From contig CP141146.1 of assembly GCA_035235625.1 (NCBI GenBank), forward strand, positions 18,284,501-18,348,500: a stretch of DNA of 64,000 nt. The letters are read 5' to 3'. The translations under genes and the position numbers were made by a program. Of this stretch, positions 1 through 9,387 are shown piece after piece. Numbering within the stretch: position 1 is the stretch's first letter; every line of letters begins with the position of its first letter. The notes under the pieces are model-generated. The model was not told the origin of the DNA. It saw only the letters and a program-made list of their open reading frames with translations, and did no database searches. The DNA is from Saururus chinensis (lineage: Eukaryota > Streptophyta > Magnoliopsida > Piperales > Saururaceae).

Positions 1-402
1 TGTTAAGCCAACATGGTCCAGTCAACCTAGTTAAGCACATTGAATTAATTTTAGTTTATGGACAAGTTATAAGGTTAACCCTATGCATATGTATGTGTGA
101 GCATGCATTTATTAAGGAAACAAAAAAATTGATGTTTGAAAACTTAATACTCATACTAGTTCTAAAATAATTTGAGTCGAGTTAACTCCGAGTTTTTACA
201 TAGATAAAACAATGTCATATATTAAAATGATGTTAGGCATGCTCTATTTATATAAGAATTTTTCTTGAACGACTTAAATTTAACTTAAAATGGCTTAGAA
301 CTAGATGAATGAAGTTTGAGAGTGTGGGAGAGAAAAACTAGAAAAAAGGAGCCTCACGCACTATTTATAGCCATGAAAGGAGGTTCACATGCATGCCACA
401 TG
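1..402. repeat. AT-rich flank, probably old LTR sequence
   Basis: No gene is visible. The stretch from about 300 has a TATA-like CTATTTATAGCC at 360-372. It continues on the far side of the 403-1945 insertion (from 1954), so 300-402 plus about 1954-2300 look like one old LTR-type repeat. Family assignment is a guess. Confidence 0.3.
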
Positions 403-683
403 TAGGCCTGTTAATGAGCTAAGCCGGCACATCGACCAGGACTAGCTTAGTTCGAACTAGGCTCGACTCGAATCGGGCTAAGTTCGAACTCTTGAGCCGA
501 TTTCAAGCTTATACCTGCTCGACTCGTCTGGACTTAAATAAAACTCAAACTCGACTCTACTCTGCTCGAGCTCGAGATACAAGTCTAACCCAAATATAAT
601 TTTTAAATTATATATAAATAATACATGTATATGTATATTTTGTATAAACACAATGATTAATTTAAATATATATTTATTACATA

Positions 684-762
684 CTCCCTCCATCTTAGAT
701 TAATAGTTCTATTTGATTAGTTTATTTTGAAAAATCAAAAGGAGTTATTAATATAAGGACGG
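684..762. mobile_element. Short Stowaway-like MITE
   Basis: It starts CTCCCTCCATCTTAGATTAA directly after TA, and ends near AAGGACGG, a degenerate complement of the start. The inner arms 'ttgattag' and 'aaatcaaa' also pair. It lies inside the hAT-like element. Confidence 0.6.
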
Positions 763-1112
763 ATATGAAAAGACATATAATCACATATATATACTAATAT
801 AATGTATTATATATGATATATGAGACCTATTGATATGAGCCGAGGCTTACTCACAACTGGGTGAGCCCCGACGTCATGCGCTCATGGATTTTGATCCAAC
901 AACATACATAACTCATGAGGTAGATTGGTTTCTATCCCCTTGTGCCTTCAGATCTTGGTTTGATGGCCCATGATGCCTTGGCACACGTCAACCCAAACTC
1001 ACAAATTTTTTTCATGATATATATCCTCCTTAAATTGTAATAGATGTAAAGTTTCTTTGCATGATATATATTTTTTATAAATAAAAATATTGGAGACACA
1101 AACAGTAATATA

Positions 1113-1210
1113 CTCTTGTCCTAAATTAATAGCTCCATTTGGTTAAATTCAAGATGAACTAAAATTAGTTCAATTGAAAAACCAAATGGAGCTATTATTA
1201 TGACGGAGGG
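1113..1210. mobile_element. Stowaway-like MITE (about 98 bp)
   Basis: It starts CTCTTGTCCTAAATTAATAG after TA and ends ATTATTATGACGGAGGG. The arms containing AGCTCCATTTGGTT and AACCAAATGGAGCT are perfect inverted complements, so the whole unit can fold back. No coding capacity. Confidence 0.7.
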
Positions 1211-1953
1211 TCAACATGATATCACACTAATATACTTAACAACTCGTTTAAAAGAACCATGACACTAGGGGGGCTAACCTTAGTTTACAAAAGAAAGAAT
1301 ATTCTTTCAAAAGTCGAAACATGACATGGGGACTAGCCTCAACTTACAAAATATTTCTCTTTTTACATGTATTAGAGGCACACTAAGGCTAAAGAATATT
1401 TCTTTTATGAGTGATTTATAAACATGTAAAGAAAACAAGATACGAAGAGGTAGGTGGTAATGATGCCTAAGTGAGTTTCTATTTTTTGCATCTTTTTTAG
1501 TGATTATATGCACATAAAGAGAGGAAAACTACCTTTTTTAGCATCTGTAACTAAAACTCATTTGTCATAGTTTTTTTTTCTTAGTGACTATAGTTAGATG
1601 TTCAAGGTGTAGTCGTAAGTGTATTTATTAATATTTAATATTGAAAACATCTTAGTATGTGTGATACTTTAGATTTATAAATATTTTATTTTTACTTTTA
1701 GTTGGAGCCAGTTCGAGCCTAGTCTCATGGTTCACTTATTATAGTTTGAGCTTGAGCCAAACTTTGGATTTTCAATTTGAATTGAGCTCGAGCTGAAAAT
1801 TTTGAGCTTATTCAACCTTTGAGCTGAGCTCGAGCTAAAAATTTTGAGCTTATTCGAACTTTGTGCCGAGCTCGAGCTGAGCTTTAGCAGTTCGAGTTCA
1901 AGCTGAGCAAACCCAATATTCGGCCTCGACTCATTTACACCCCTAGCCACATG

Positions 1954-3640
1954 TCATGCGTCACACACGTGATATGTATGAGGTGCCACGATGTGCGGTG
2001 CTGCCAGGCATGCCACTGACATGCACTGACAACAACTAATGCAATAAAAATATATATTTTTCTTGAATTCTGATTCATGCGTTCTTTGTATCGATTGGCT
2101 CGTATCAATGAGGCCTACAAAACTAGACCCCACATGGGTAATTTATCCCATACTTTTTTATGTAGGTCTTACCCATGTGGCACATTTCCCAAGGTTGTAA
2201 CTTTCGATCCCAACATTCGATTTGAGCGGTTCAAGGCCCGTTATGCTTATTCTTCAGAGATCTATCATGTCCTTTAGAAAGCCTAGTGAATACCTCTAAA
2301 TAAGTTAAAATTACTAAAAATATGAATGTTAACTTTATTAGAGGTGCAAAATCATAGCAAAAATTCACGGTCATTACATGAACCCGATTTTGATGACCTA
2401 CAATGTAGGTCGCCTTCCCCACATCCATCTAGAGGCTTTCTAGCCTTTGGCAATGCCACCCCTTGCTATCACAGCGGGGCAAGAGCCAAGGCCGGTTGGA
2501 TTGTCTTCGCACAAGAAATCTAGCAGCCCTGGCCTTGCCTGTGTTTGGTGGCTCGACAGGGCATCAACGCCCCCCCTTTTTCCACTATCCGTCTAGTTAG
2601 AATGGAGGCAAGCTGCCATAGTTGAGCGAGGTTCCGAGATCGATTGGATCATCGTCATCATGCAATTTCAAGAGCCTAGGTCCCCCCACCAGCATATGGG
2701 TACCCCTGTACTATTCAGAACTGAAAAGGCTATGGTTTTTCCTCAAGTTGCATTTGCAAGGAGCATGGCCCTCGCGGCCAAGACGGCAAGGCTATGCCAG
2801 CACAACCTAAACCTACACGAGTAGGTTAGTGCGTGCACAAGCTTGACAAGCAAGCAGGTTCTCTTTGCCAGATAGGCATTGCCGTAGTCCGATGACGTTT
2901 TCCTCTAGAAAAGTAATTGAAAATGCATACCAAAACAATGGGGGGTACCCCCTTTACGTGAGCACATGGCCACTAGCTAGTGCGTTTGCATATTGTCATG
3001 GGCGGACATGATATGCACTTCTTCCATGAATATTCAACAAGAAAATTATAACAATAACTCAATTGACAATTTAGTGATTAGAGCAAATTTAGGCAAAGAC
3101 TCCTAACTCACTAAAACACTGATCTATGAGCTTGCTCCTCCTCACCTCCATTGTTGTCTGCCTTTACTAAAAATTTCCCTTACAACTCCTCCTTCTTCAC
3201 CCCCAAAATCTCCTAAGCCCAAAGCGCCCCTCGAAAAAGCCCTAATTAAGTTTTTATAATGATGGGGATTATGGTTCCTAATCCCCCAAGACTCTAGACA
3301 AAATATCCCTCCTTAAGTAGCCTAATTAGGCCCCTAAAAATTAATTTTTGTCACCCTAATTAACTGGGCCCGAAGAGCAACAATGTAAATGGCCCTATTG
3401 CACGTCTAATTTAGGTAAATAGGTCTGTGCGACATATGTAACTTTAAATGGCCACATCTCCCTCATCTAAACACCAATTTGTGCATTCTTGGTGGTATTT
3501 CGAAGTTGTTTTTGTCTACTTTTAACACATTGGGTCTCATACCTAAAATCTATTTACTTAGAAGGTTAATCAATCATGAAGATCTAGGGATTAAACATAC
3601 TATTTTCCACATTTTACCACATAAAAAAATTTAGAAAATT
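1954..3640. repeat. Degenerate LTR-type repeat, no gene
   Basis: A mosaic of old LTR-like sequence. The segment around 2085-2200 (TGGCTCGTATCAATGAGGCC) resembles stretches at 14085-14130 and, reversed, 32165-32220, so it belongs to a dispersed family. A 12-bp inverted repeat CCACATGGGTAA / TTACCCATGTGG lies at 2130-2141 and 2169-2180. The small open frames at 2077-2810 have no recognisable domain and are not annotated as genes. Confidence 0.35.
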
Positions 3641-3649
3641 CCCGAATTT

Positions 3650-4380
3650 TACATGCCTTCTCATATTGTATATGCTTCAATACTTCCTCAAAGGAATCAT
3701 AGGTATCTAAGTCTTTTGCAAAAAATCCAAAGTTAATCTTGAGTGATCATCAACAATGACCATAATATATTTCTTTTTACTCAAACTAGTTGTTTGCATT
3801 GGTCCTATCAAGTTCATGTGAAGGTGTAGAGGTCTAGATGTAGCCAAAAAATGATGATTGTGATGTGTTGCTTTCGTTAGTTTTCCAACTTGATAAGGAC
3901 CACAAACAAAATTAGTGGGAACATTTAATTTGGGAATACCTCTTACTAGTTCAATTGTAAAATTTTGGCACCTTAAAGTTGATGTGTCTCATCCTTTGAT
4001 GTTAGAGATTTGTTGTATCTAGCACTGTTAAGTTGCAACCATAGAAACTAAGTTTTCTAAGGATTAGCAATTATCACCATCAAGAGATCCACATGCTACA
4101 TTTTTCCCGCCCTCATCAATGATTTCACATAACAATTTATTGAAATTAAAACAAAAAGCCAATATCACATATTTGACTTCTACTCAGAAATTTTGCATTC
4201 AACCCTTCCACATACAACACATCTTTAAAGCTAGCCAATTTATGTAGTGCAATAGAACCTCTTCCAATCACTTTGGTAGTTTTTCCATCACAAAAAGTGA
4301 CTTTTCCATTAGGAGATTCAATTAAGTTTGTGGATTTTTTCCTATCTCTAGTCATATGTCTAGGACACCCACTATCCAAA
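3650..4380 (-). pseudogene. Ty1/copia pol remnant (protease end to integrase start)
   Basis: Read on the minus strand, 4379-4146 encodes a peptide beginning DSGCPRHMTRD and containing VLYVEGLNAKFLS. This is the hallmark of the copia region between the protease and the integrase zinc-binding domain. Further down, interrupted by stops and frameshifts, come VCGPYQVGKLTKA, LHMNLIGPMQTTSL and KKYIMVIVDDHSR, the start of a copia integrase core. The order and orientation are correct for copia, but the frame is broken and reverse transcriptase is absent here. A dead fragment. Confidence 0.85.
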
Positions 4381-4646
4381 AACTACTTATATGTTTTAAG
4401 AGCTGTCATAGCATAATACACTACATGACGTAAGAACATATGAGTTATATGTCTAGTTTATTGGTTAATTTCTTTGTTAAAATTATATCAAGAAACCTTA
4501 TCTATGTAATAAGTCTCAGAATCTTGTTTGAGATTATTGTGGTCAAGTTAGATATATTATTGGTAGACATTAAAAAAACGGCACACATGTTCTTATTGAC
4601 CAAGGTGGAAGACTAAAGAATGTGGAGGTCTTAAGAAGGGGGAGAT

Positions 4647-5895
4647 TGTAAAAACATACGAGTCATATGTCTGTTTTTTTGTTAATATTTTATCAAATTA
4701 TGTCAATAAACCTTCTATATGTAATGAGTCTCAATATCTAATTTGAGGTTGTTGTGGTCGAGTCAGATTTTGGACTTGACAGACTTGAAAAAAAAGGACC
4801 ACATGTATTCTTATTGATCAAGGTGGTCGAATGAAGAATGTGAAGGGGTTTTATAGCTTATTTACATCAGATTGGCTTCAAAAAATCACTTGGAAAAGTT
4901 TTAGAAGTAATTTCATATATTTTAGAAAGATTTAGTTTAAAAAGGGCAAAAAGGTAAAAATTTAGTAGAATGTTAGATCGCTATGAAAAATGAAGAGAAG
5001 AACAATCAATCACATGGTAATTCAACCCTATGCAAAATGAAGCCGAAAGTTATTGATTGATCGCTCTCGTAATTGATCGATCGCTTAAAGTATCATGTAC
5101 ATTAAAACAATGACTAATCGATCGTTTAAAGGACTAGTTACCCAAATTATGACCTTTCAATTTCAATTTCGTTTCTTATTCAAGTAGAAGTCCTAAACCG
5201 ATTTAATGAGTTATATAATGGTTATGAAATCACAAAATTTTATAGAGGAAAACCTAGAGGAGAAAATAGAAAGATGGTTTACAACTTTGCTTATTGTTTT
5301 TCAAAGGAGAATTTATTTAAGCTTTCTATTAAAGATCTGCGGTAAATTGAAGAAGACAATATACAATTAAAGGAGAATATACACAGAGTATTGAAAGAGG
5401 ATTTGCAACATATCTTCAATGGAAGATTGATGATTTCCTATAAGGCCAAAGTTAAGACAACAGAAGGTGGTTGTTGAAGACTAGAAGGAGATATACAAGG
5501 CAAGGAGGAGAATGTATGAATTGCTTGGACAAGACTTGAAGGCCAGCAATAATGTTCTAAATAAGAATAATTTGTGTTAGAGCCTAAACAAGGTTTGTGT
5601 TTACATGTGTCCATGTAAAGTCTTCATTTCTAGTGCCTTGATTTAGTTCCTTTGGAACTGTCGTGGTTTTTACCCTAGTTGGGGTTTTTCACGTAAATTA
5701 TTGTGTTCATATGTGGATTGATTTATTGTTATTTCTAGTGTAAAATTTTAATGATCATTAGGTTTTGTTCATTTCTATTTAATAAAAAAATTTTGTATAA
5801 ATAGGCTAGAACTCTTAATTCTTATTTATCGAAGTGCTAATTTTAAGAACAATCTAGTAAATTGCTAGGTCAATTAAATAAATATTAAACTCTCA
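4647..5895 (+). mobile_element. Copia-type LTR preceded by a polypurine tract
   Basis: The LTR starts TGTAAAAACATACGAG and ends ATATTAAACTCTCA (TG...CA, about 1.25 kb). AAGAAGGGGGAGAT at 4633-4646 is a typical polypurine tract, so this is a 3' LTR read on plus. The same LTR family occurs on minus at 58562-59918, 60348-61718 and 61835-62790. A cluster of GATCGATC motifs (5055-5124) lies upstream of a TATA-like ATATAATG (about 5211). A partial repeat of the LTR start occurs at about 4428. The nearby pol remnant is on the opposite strand, so it belongs to another copy. Confidence 0.75.
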
Positions 5896-6344
5896 CATGT
5901 TATTATAGAGAATCTTTTCATACCCAAACTTGATTTAGGGAATTTTTAGAAGGTTCACAAGATGGTGGACTCACTCTTAGTGGCACATTTTTGTGTACTC
6001 TTTTGTGATTTATAATAGACGCTCCGCTATATTTGATAGTAAATCATTTGCCCAATTTATTCAAGAAAAGGGGACAATTTCCTTCTTCACTGTCCACACT
6101 TTTTTTTATTATGTTCCTCGCTTATCTAAGGAAAGAACTCTTTGGATTTGAAAAAAGGGAAATTTCGCTGCAGGTCCTAACTACCACTTCTAATAACTGA
6201 TTAGTCTCGACCAACTGTTTTTAGACCTGCGTATCCTATATTTAACTTTTTGTTTACTGGTAAGTCCTTCTTTTTACTTCTCTACCATTATATTTTAAAA
6301 AAATCCAAAATTAGCCCTAGCCTATACGGTATCCCTCTCTTCTT

Positions 6345-6545
6345 CTTCGTTTGCTCTGCACTTCCATCACTGCCACTTCGCTGCAAAAGGGATGCAGCAA
6401 CGCCTGCGTCCTCCGCCCTTCTCCAGTGGATCGACTCCCCTGCCACCCAGGCCCATGCCACCGTCTTCGTTGCCAAGTTCTTCAGCCACGCCGGCCTCCT
6501 CTCCTACCTCTCCTCCATCCCCCCTCCACACCACCCCGGTTTGCC
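6345..6545 (+). pseudogene. Class II LOB-domain (LBD) gene fragment in Pack-MULE
   Basis: Plus-strand translation gives LQKGCSNACVLRP in one frame, then LQWIDSPATQAHATVFVAKF and FSHAGLLSYLSSIPPP in another. This is the N-terminal LOB domain of class II LBD transcription factors (LBD37/38/39/41 type): the last part of the C-block, then the region leading to the GAS block. Class II members act in nitrogen and anthocyanin regulation. Missing bases around 6417-6422, between 'LRP' and 'LQW', break the frame. The initiating methionine and first C-block cysteines are degraded, and everything after the PPP segment is absent. A captured exon piece, not a working gene; the assignment rests on motif recall. 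Confidence 0.75.
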
Positions 6546-7745
6546 CCCTTTCCCCATTCCGAATTCAGAGTTCGTTGTCGGTTTTGGTGTGGCGAGTTTT
6601 AGGTTCTCGGCGATGGCGGCATTTGCGGGCTTGGAGATGACTGAGCTCGGCCCGGTGGTTTGGGACAAGGCGTGACACCTCGTCACGATTCTGCTCCTGC
6701 TCGAGCTGGTGGAGAGGTGCCTCTTGTTTTGTGCCTTGCTGGACTTAGTCGCGTTCCTTTGTCCCAAGTGCCTTTTGTTCCTTTGTTCCTCTTGTTTTGA
6801 GGCAGCGGCAGAGCTCGCCCATGGATGACTGTGGCCGGAGAGGTGGACAGAGAGCGGGCGGTGACAGCGGTCAAGAGGGTTGCGGCTGTGGTGGTGGAAG
6901 TCAGCCATTGTGGAAGGAACGGCGAGCAGTGAGTGGTTAGGGGAGTTGGAGACGATGGTGGGCGCTGGAGAGGTTGAAGAATCCATGGGGAGTTAGGGGA
7001 CGAACGGAGGATGGGAGGGGAAGAGGAAGGCTGGATCTTGACCGAACAGGGGGGGCTGAGCAGAGGGATGGTGATGGACCAGAGAGGAGGCTGATCACAG
7101 GAGGACCGAAAGATTGAAGAGGAGGAGGTGACTGGGCAGAGGGAGGGGAGGTACGAGTAGGGATGTGAGATGAGAGGAGCGACTTGCCGGAGATGAACGA
7201 GAGGGTGACGGGAAACCGACCGGAGAGGAAGTTACTAGTGGCGAGGTGCGGGGGATGGAGGATGATCAGAGGTGGGAACCACGGACCACAAAACGTTGAA
7301 ACGAAGCAAGGGGTGGCGGCCGGCAACCGGGCGAGCAATGGCAAGGAGCAGAGGAGGAGATGTGAATAGTGGAGACAGTGGTGGGCACGAGGCTACAGGT
7401 GAGAGGGACAGGAGTTGGGAACCGGGAGAGAGTGATGGGAAGGATGAACAGTAGCGACGTAGGGCTCGAGGCTGCAGGTGAGAGGTACGGGAGGAGGTGA
7501 TGGGAAGGATAAACAGTGGCGACACAGGTCTCGAGGCTGCATGTGAGTGATAGGAAGGATGAACAGTGATGACACAGGGCTCGAGGCTGTAGGTGAGAGG
7601 TACAGGAGGTGTAGTGGGAACCGGGAGGAAAGTGATAGGAAGAAAAAGGGGATTTCCAATGGTGATGGGCTCGAGGAGGGAAAGAGAGAGGACCGTGGGA
7701 GATAAATGGCCACCAATTTTGGCTAGCAAGGCAGTTAGTTGCATA
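6546..7745. other. GC-rich Pack-MULE interior, possible further captured sequence
   Basis: The composition stays GC-rich and gene-like after the LBD fragment. Around 6613-6675 the plus strand reads MAAFAGLEMTELGPVVWDKA then stop, which I do not recognise. The longer open frames on either strand here are Ser/Pro- or Arg-rich, overlap one another, and look like by-products of composition. It may hold further captured pieces, but no domain is identifiable. Confidence 0.4.
7360..7625. repeat. Imperfect tandem repeat, about four units
   Basis: Units share GGAAGGATGAACAGT...GGCTCGAGGCTGCAGGTGAG and recur at about 7370, 7433, 7499 and 7548, with lengths of roughly 50-70 bp. The repeats generate repetitive open frames on the minus strand, which explains the 107-169 residue frames there. 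Confidence 0.6.
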
Positions 7746-8400
7746 AAGCCAAATCATAAACTAAAGTATAATAATACTCTTATAGACTAAAGTATAATTA
7801 TATTATATACAAAAAGATAAATTAGACAATGAAAAAGCTAAAGTAAACACTTTTATATCAATAGTCAAATGTATTAGTATATTCTAAAAATTAAATTATA
7901 CTCTGAAAATTGAATTATAAACCTAAAATATCATTATACTTTGAAAATTGATTTATAAACTCTAAAAAATCTATAATATTTAACTTATAAAATCTATCAT
8001 ATGAGAAATTCTAGCCTATAATATTATTATATTTTAAAAAATTATAATAAAATCATACGCAACAAAACCAATAACAAACCTAAAGTAAAACTTAAAATAC
8101 AAGATGAAAAATAAATCTAAAATAAAATTATATTAGCTTATAATATTATTATACTCTAAAAAATTATAGTAAAAGCATACTTAACAAAATCAATAACAAA
8201 CCTAAAGTAAAATTTAGAATGGAAGATGAAAAACAAATCTAAAGTAAAATTATATTTTATAAAATTAATAATAAAAAAATCAAAAGTATATTTTATAATT
8301 AAAATTTAAAATATATTCTACAATTAAAAGTTAAAGTATAATTATATTATACTACATCATCAAAAGAAGCTGAAATGATACTCATCTTTTGATCATTAAA
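7746..8400. repeat. AT-rich interior of the Pack-MULE, no gene
   Basis: Extremely AT-rich, with short repeated phrases such as AAAGTATAAT and TATAATATTATTATA. It contains the 122-bp duplication listed separately and no coding signal. It separates the two captured gene regions. Confidence 0.6.
8017..8260. repeat. Tandem duplication of about 122 bp
   Basis: Copies at 8017-8138 and 8139-8260 both begin TATAATATTATTATA and both contain AATAACAAACCTAAAGTAAA. They differ at a limited number of positions, so the duplication is not very recent. Confidence 0.75.
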
Positions 8401-8574
8401 AACAGGAAAGAGACTAACGAAGCTTCCAGGAAGCTCACTCTTGAGTCTGAGCCAAAGGCCATTTAATCACCCTACCCTCTCTTTTCTCCCACTATCCTCT
8501 TCTCCTCCTCTTCTAGCATTTTCACCTTCTATGCACCTTCTTTCCTTCTGCATTTGCATTTTTCCTCATATACC

Positions 8575-9008
8575 ATGAAATTGAAGCCAACATCCTTCCT
8601 TCCCTTCAATTTGAAGTCCTGGTCCATTGCGCGAACCGACTCGGGTTCTTTGAGCTCCAGTTCGTCCGCGTCCTCCTCCTTGACCGACCTCAAGGGGACC
8701 CCCAAGAGCGTCCTCCTTGAGTGGCCGAGGTGTTCCACCTCCTGGACCGCGACGCAGACGTGAAGATCTCCAAACAGGAGCTGGATTTGGTCTTCCGCCG
8801 GCTCGGTGTGGGGCCGCCCACTGAAGAGGAGCTGAGGCTGATCCTGGAGGAGGCGGACCAGGACGGGGATAGGTGCATCAGCCTGGAGGAGTTCGGGGAG
8901 CTGAGCTTGCGACTCGGCCCGGCGGGCGGCTCCGAGCTGAGGGAGGCCTTTGACTACTACGACGCAGACGGGGATGGGAAGATCTCCGCCGAGGAGTTCG
9001 GATATTAA
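8575..9008 (+). pseudogene. Calmodulin-like (CML) gene fragment, frameshifted and truncated
   Basis: ATG at 8575 opens MKLKPTSFLPFNLKSW, followed by a Ser-rich segment and GTPKSVLLEW, a CML-type N-terminus. At about 8722 one base is missing: the next frame reads AEVFHLLDRDADVKISKQE and continues with three EF-hand loops, DRDADVKISKQE, DQDGDRCISLEE and DADGDGKISAEE, each with acidic residues at loop positions 1, 3 and 12. The second frame has TGA just before 8721 and no ATG of its own. The frame ends EEFGY-stop right after EF-hand 3, so the expected fourth EF-hand is lost, about 125 bp from the transposon end. A pyrimidine-rich leader (8460-8574) seems to have been captured too. The family senses calcium; this copy is probably non-functional. 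Confidence 0.85.
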
Positions 9009-9141
9009 ATGATAGTGGTAATATTGTACATTATCTATCTTTGATTAGTGTCGGGATTATTTGGTTTAATTAAGTTTTGTCGGGACTAATCAGTTATTAG
9101 AAGTTAATTTTGTCCTTATCAGTCGCGCTCCCTTGAAAAAA

Positions 9142-9387
9142 TTAGTCTAAGTGGGACATTTGTGTAGAAGCAGCATTGGTCAAATATAAACCATTCATGA
9201 TTGGCATGGTGAGAGTTTCGTCACATACATATTTGGCCTTAACAAAAACTGATTTAGAAGTGGATATAATAGTTTGAGTTGTGTCATATCCTAAACCACA
9301 CTTGCTATGGGAATTTTGATTCTCAACATTTTATTTAATTTCCAGTCCCTTTCGTTCAAACTTCTAATTTTTACTTGTGTTGAGTTG
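9142..9387. other. Spacer, nothing recognised
   Basis: AT-rich sequence between the Pack-MULE target duplication and the LTR-like TGTAACGCC at 9393. No coding or structural feature is visible. Confidence 0.4.

Larger units (their letters stand above)
403..1945. mobile_element. hAT-like non-autonomous DNA transposon with 8-bp TSD
   Basis: The element begins TAGGCCTGTTAATGAG and, on the other strand, TAGGGGTGTAAATGAG, giving imperfect terminal inverted repeats of about 16 bp. It is flanked by a perfect direct repeat GCCACATG (395-402 and 1946-1953). Eight-base target duplications are typical of hAT elements. If the next T is counted the duplication is 9 bp, so a MULE-type element is the alternative. 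Both ends are rich in TCGAGC/GAGCTCGAGC motifs (about 430-580 and 1690-1930). No transposase is visible. Two Stowaway-like MITEs lie inside it. A related, shorter element is at 39093-39730. Confidence 0.75.
6157..9132. mobile_element. Pack-MULE carrying LBD and CML gene fragments
   Basis: The 2976-bp element starts GGGAAATTTCGCTGC and ends, read inward on the other strand, GGGAGCGCGACTG. Internal to both ends lies a 26-bp inverted block with one mismatch (6186-6211 and 9079-9104), at nearly equal distance from each end (29 and 28 bp). With the 9-bp TSD this fits a Mutator-like element. No transposase is present. The inside holds a LOB-domain gene fragment, an unassigned GC-rich stretch with tandem repeats, an AT-rich stretch with a 122-bp duplication, and a truncated calmodulin-like gene. 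Capture of several gene pieces between MULE termini is the definition of a Pack-MULE. Confidence 0.88.
6148..9141. repeat. 9-bp target-site duplication bracketing the Pack-MULE
   Basis: TTGAAAAAA occurs at 6148-6156 and again at 9133-9141, directly outside the inverted termini. Nine-base duplications are the signature of Mutator-like elements. The match is perfect, although its A-rich composition makes it slightly less informative than a mixed sequence would be. Confidence 0.85.

Noticed and set aside
6250..6675. 141-residue open frame as a real gene
   Set aside because: Only residues matching the LBD segment are gene-derived. It starts in the transposon terminus, lacks the C-block start and runs into unrelated sequence.
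8721..9008. Independent EF-hand gene starting at 8721
   Set aside because: The codon there is GTG preceded by an in-frame TGA. The true start is ATG 8575 in another frame, so this is the frameshifted part of the CML fragment.
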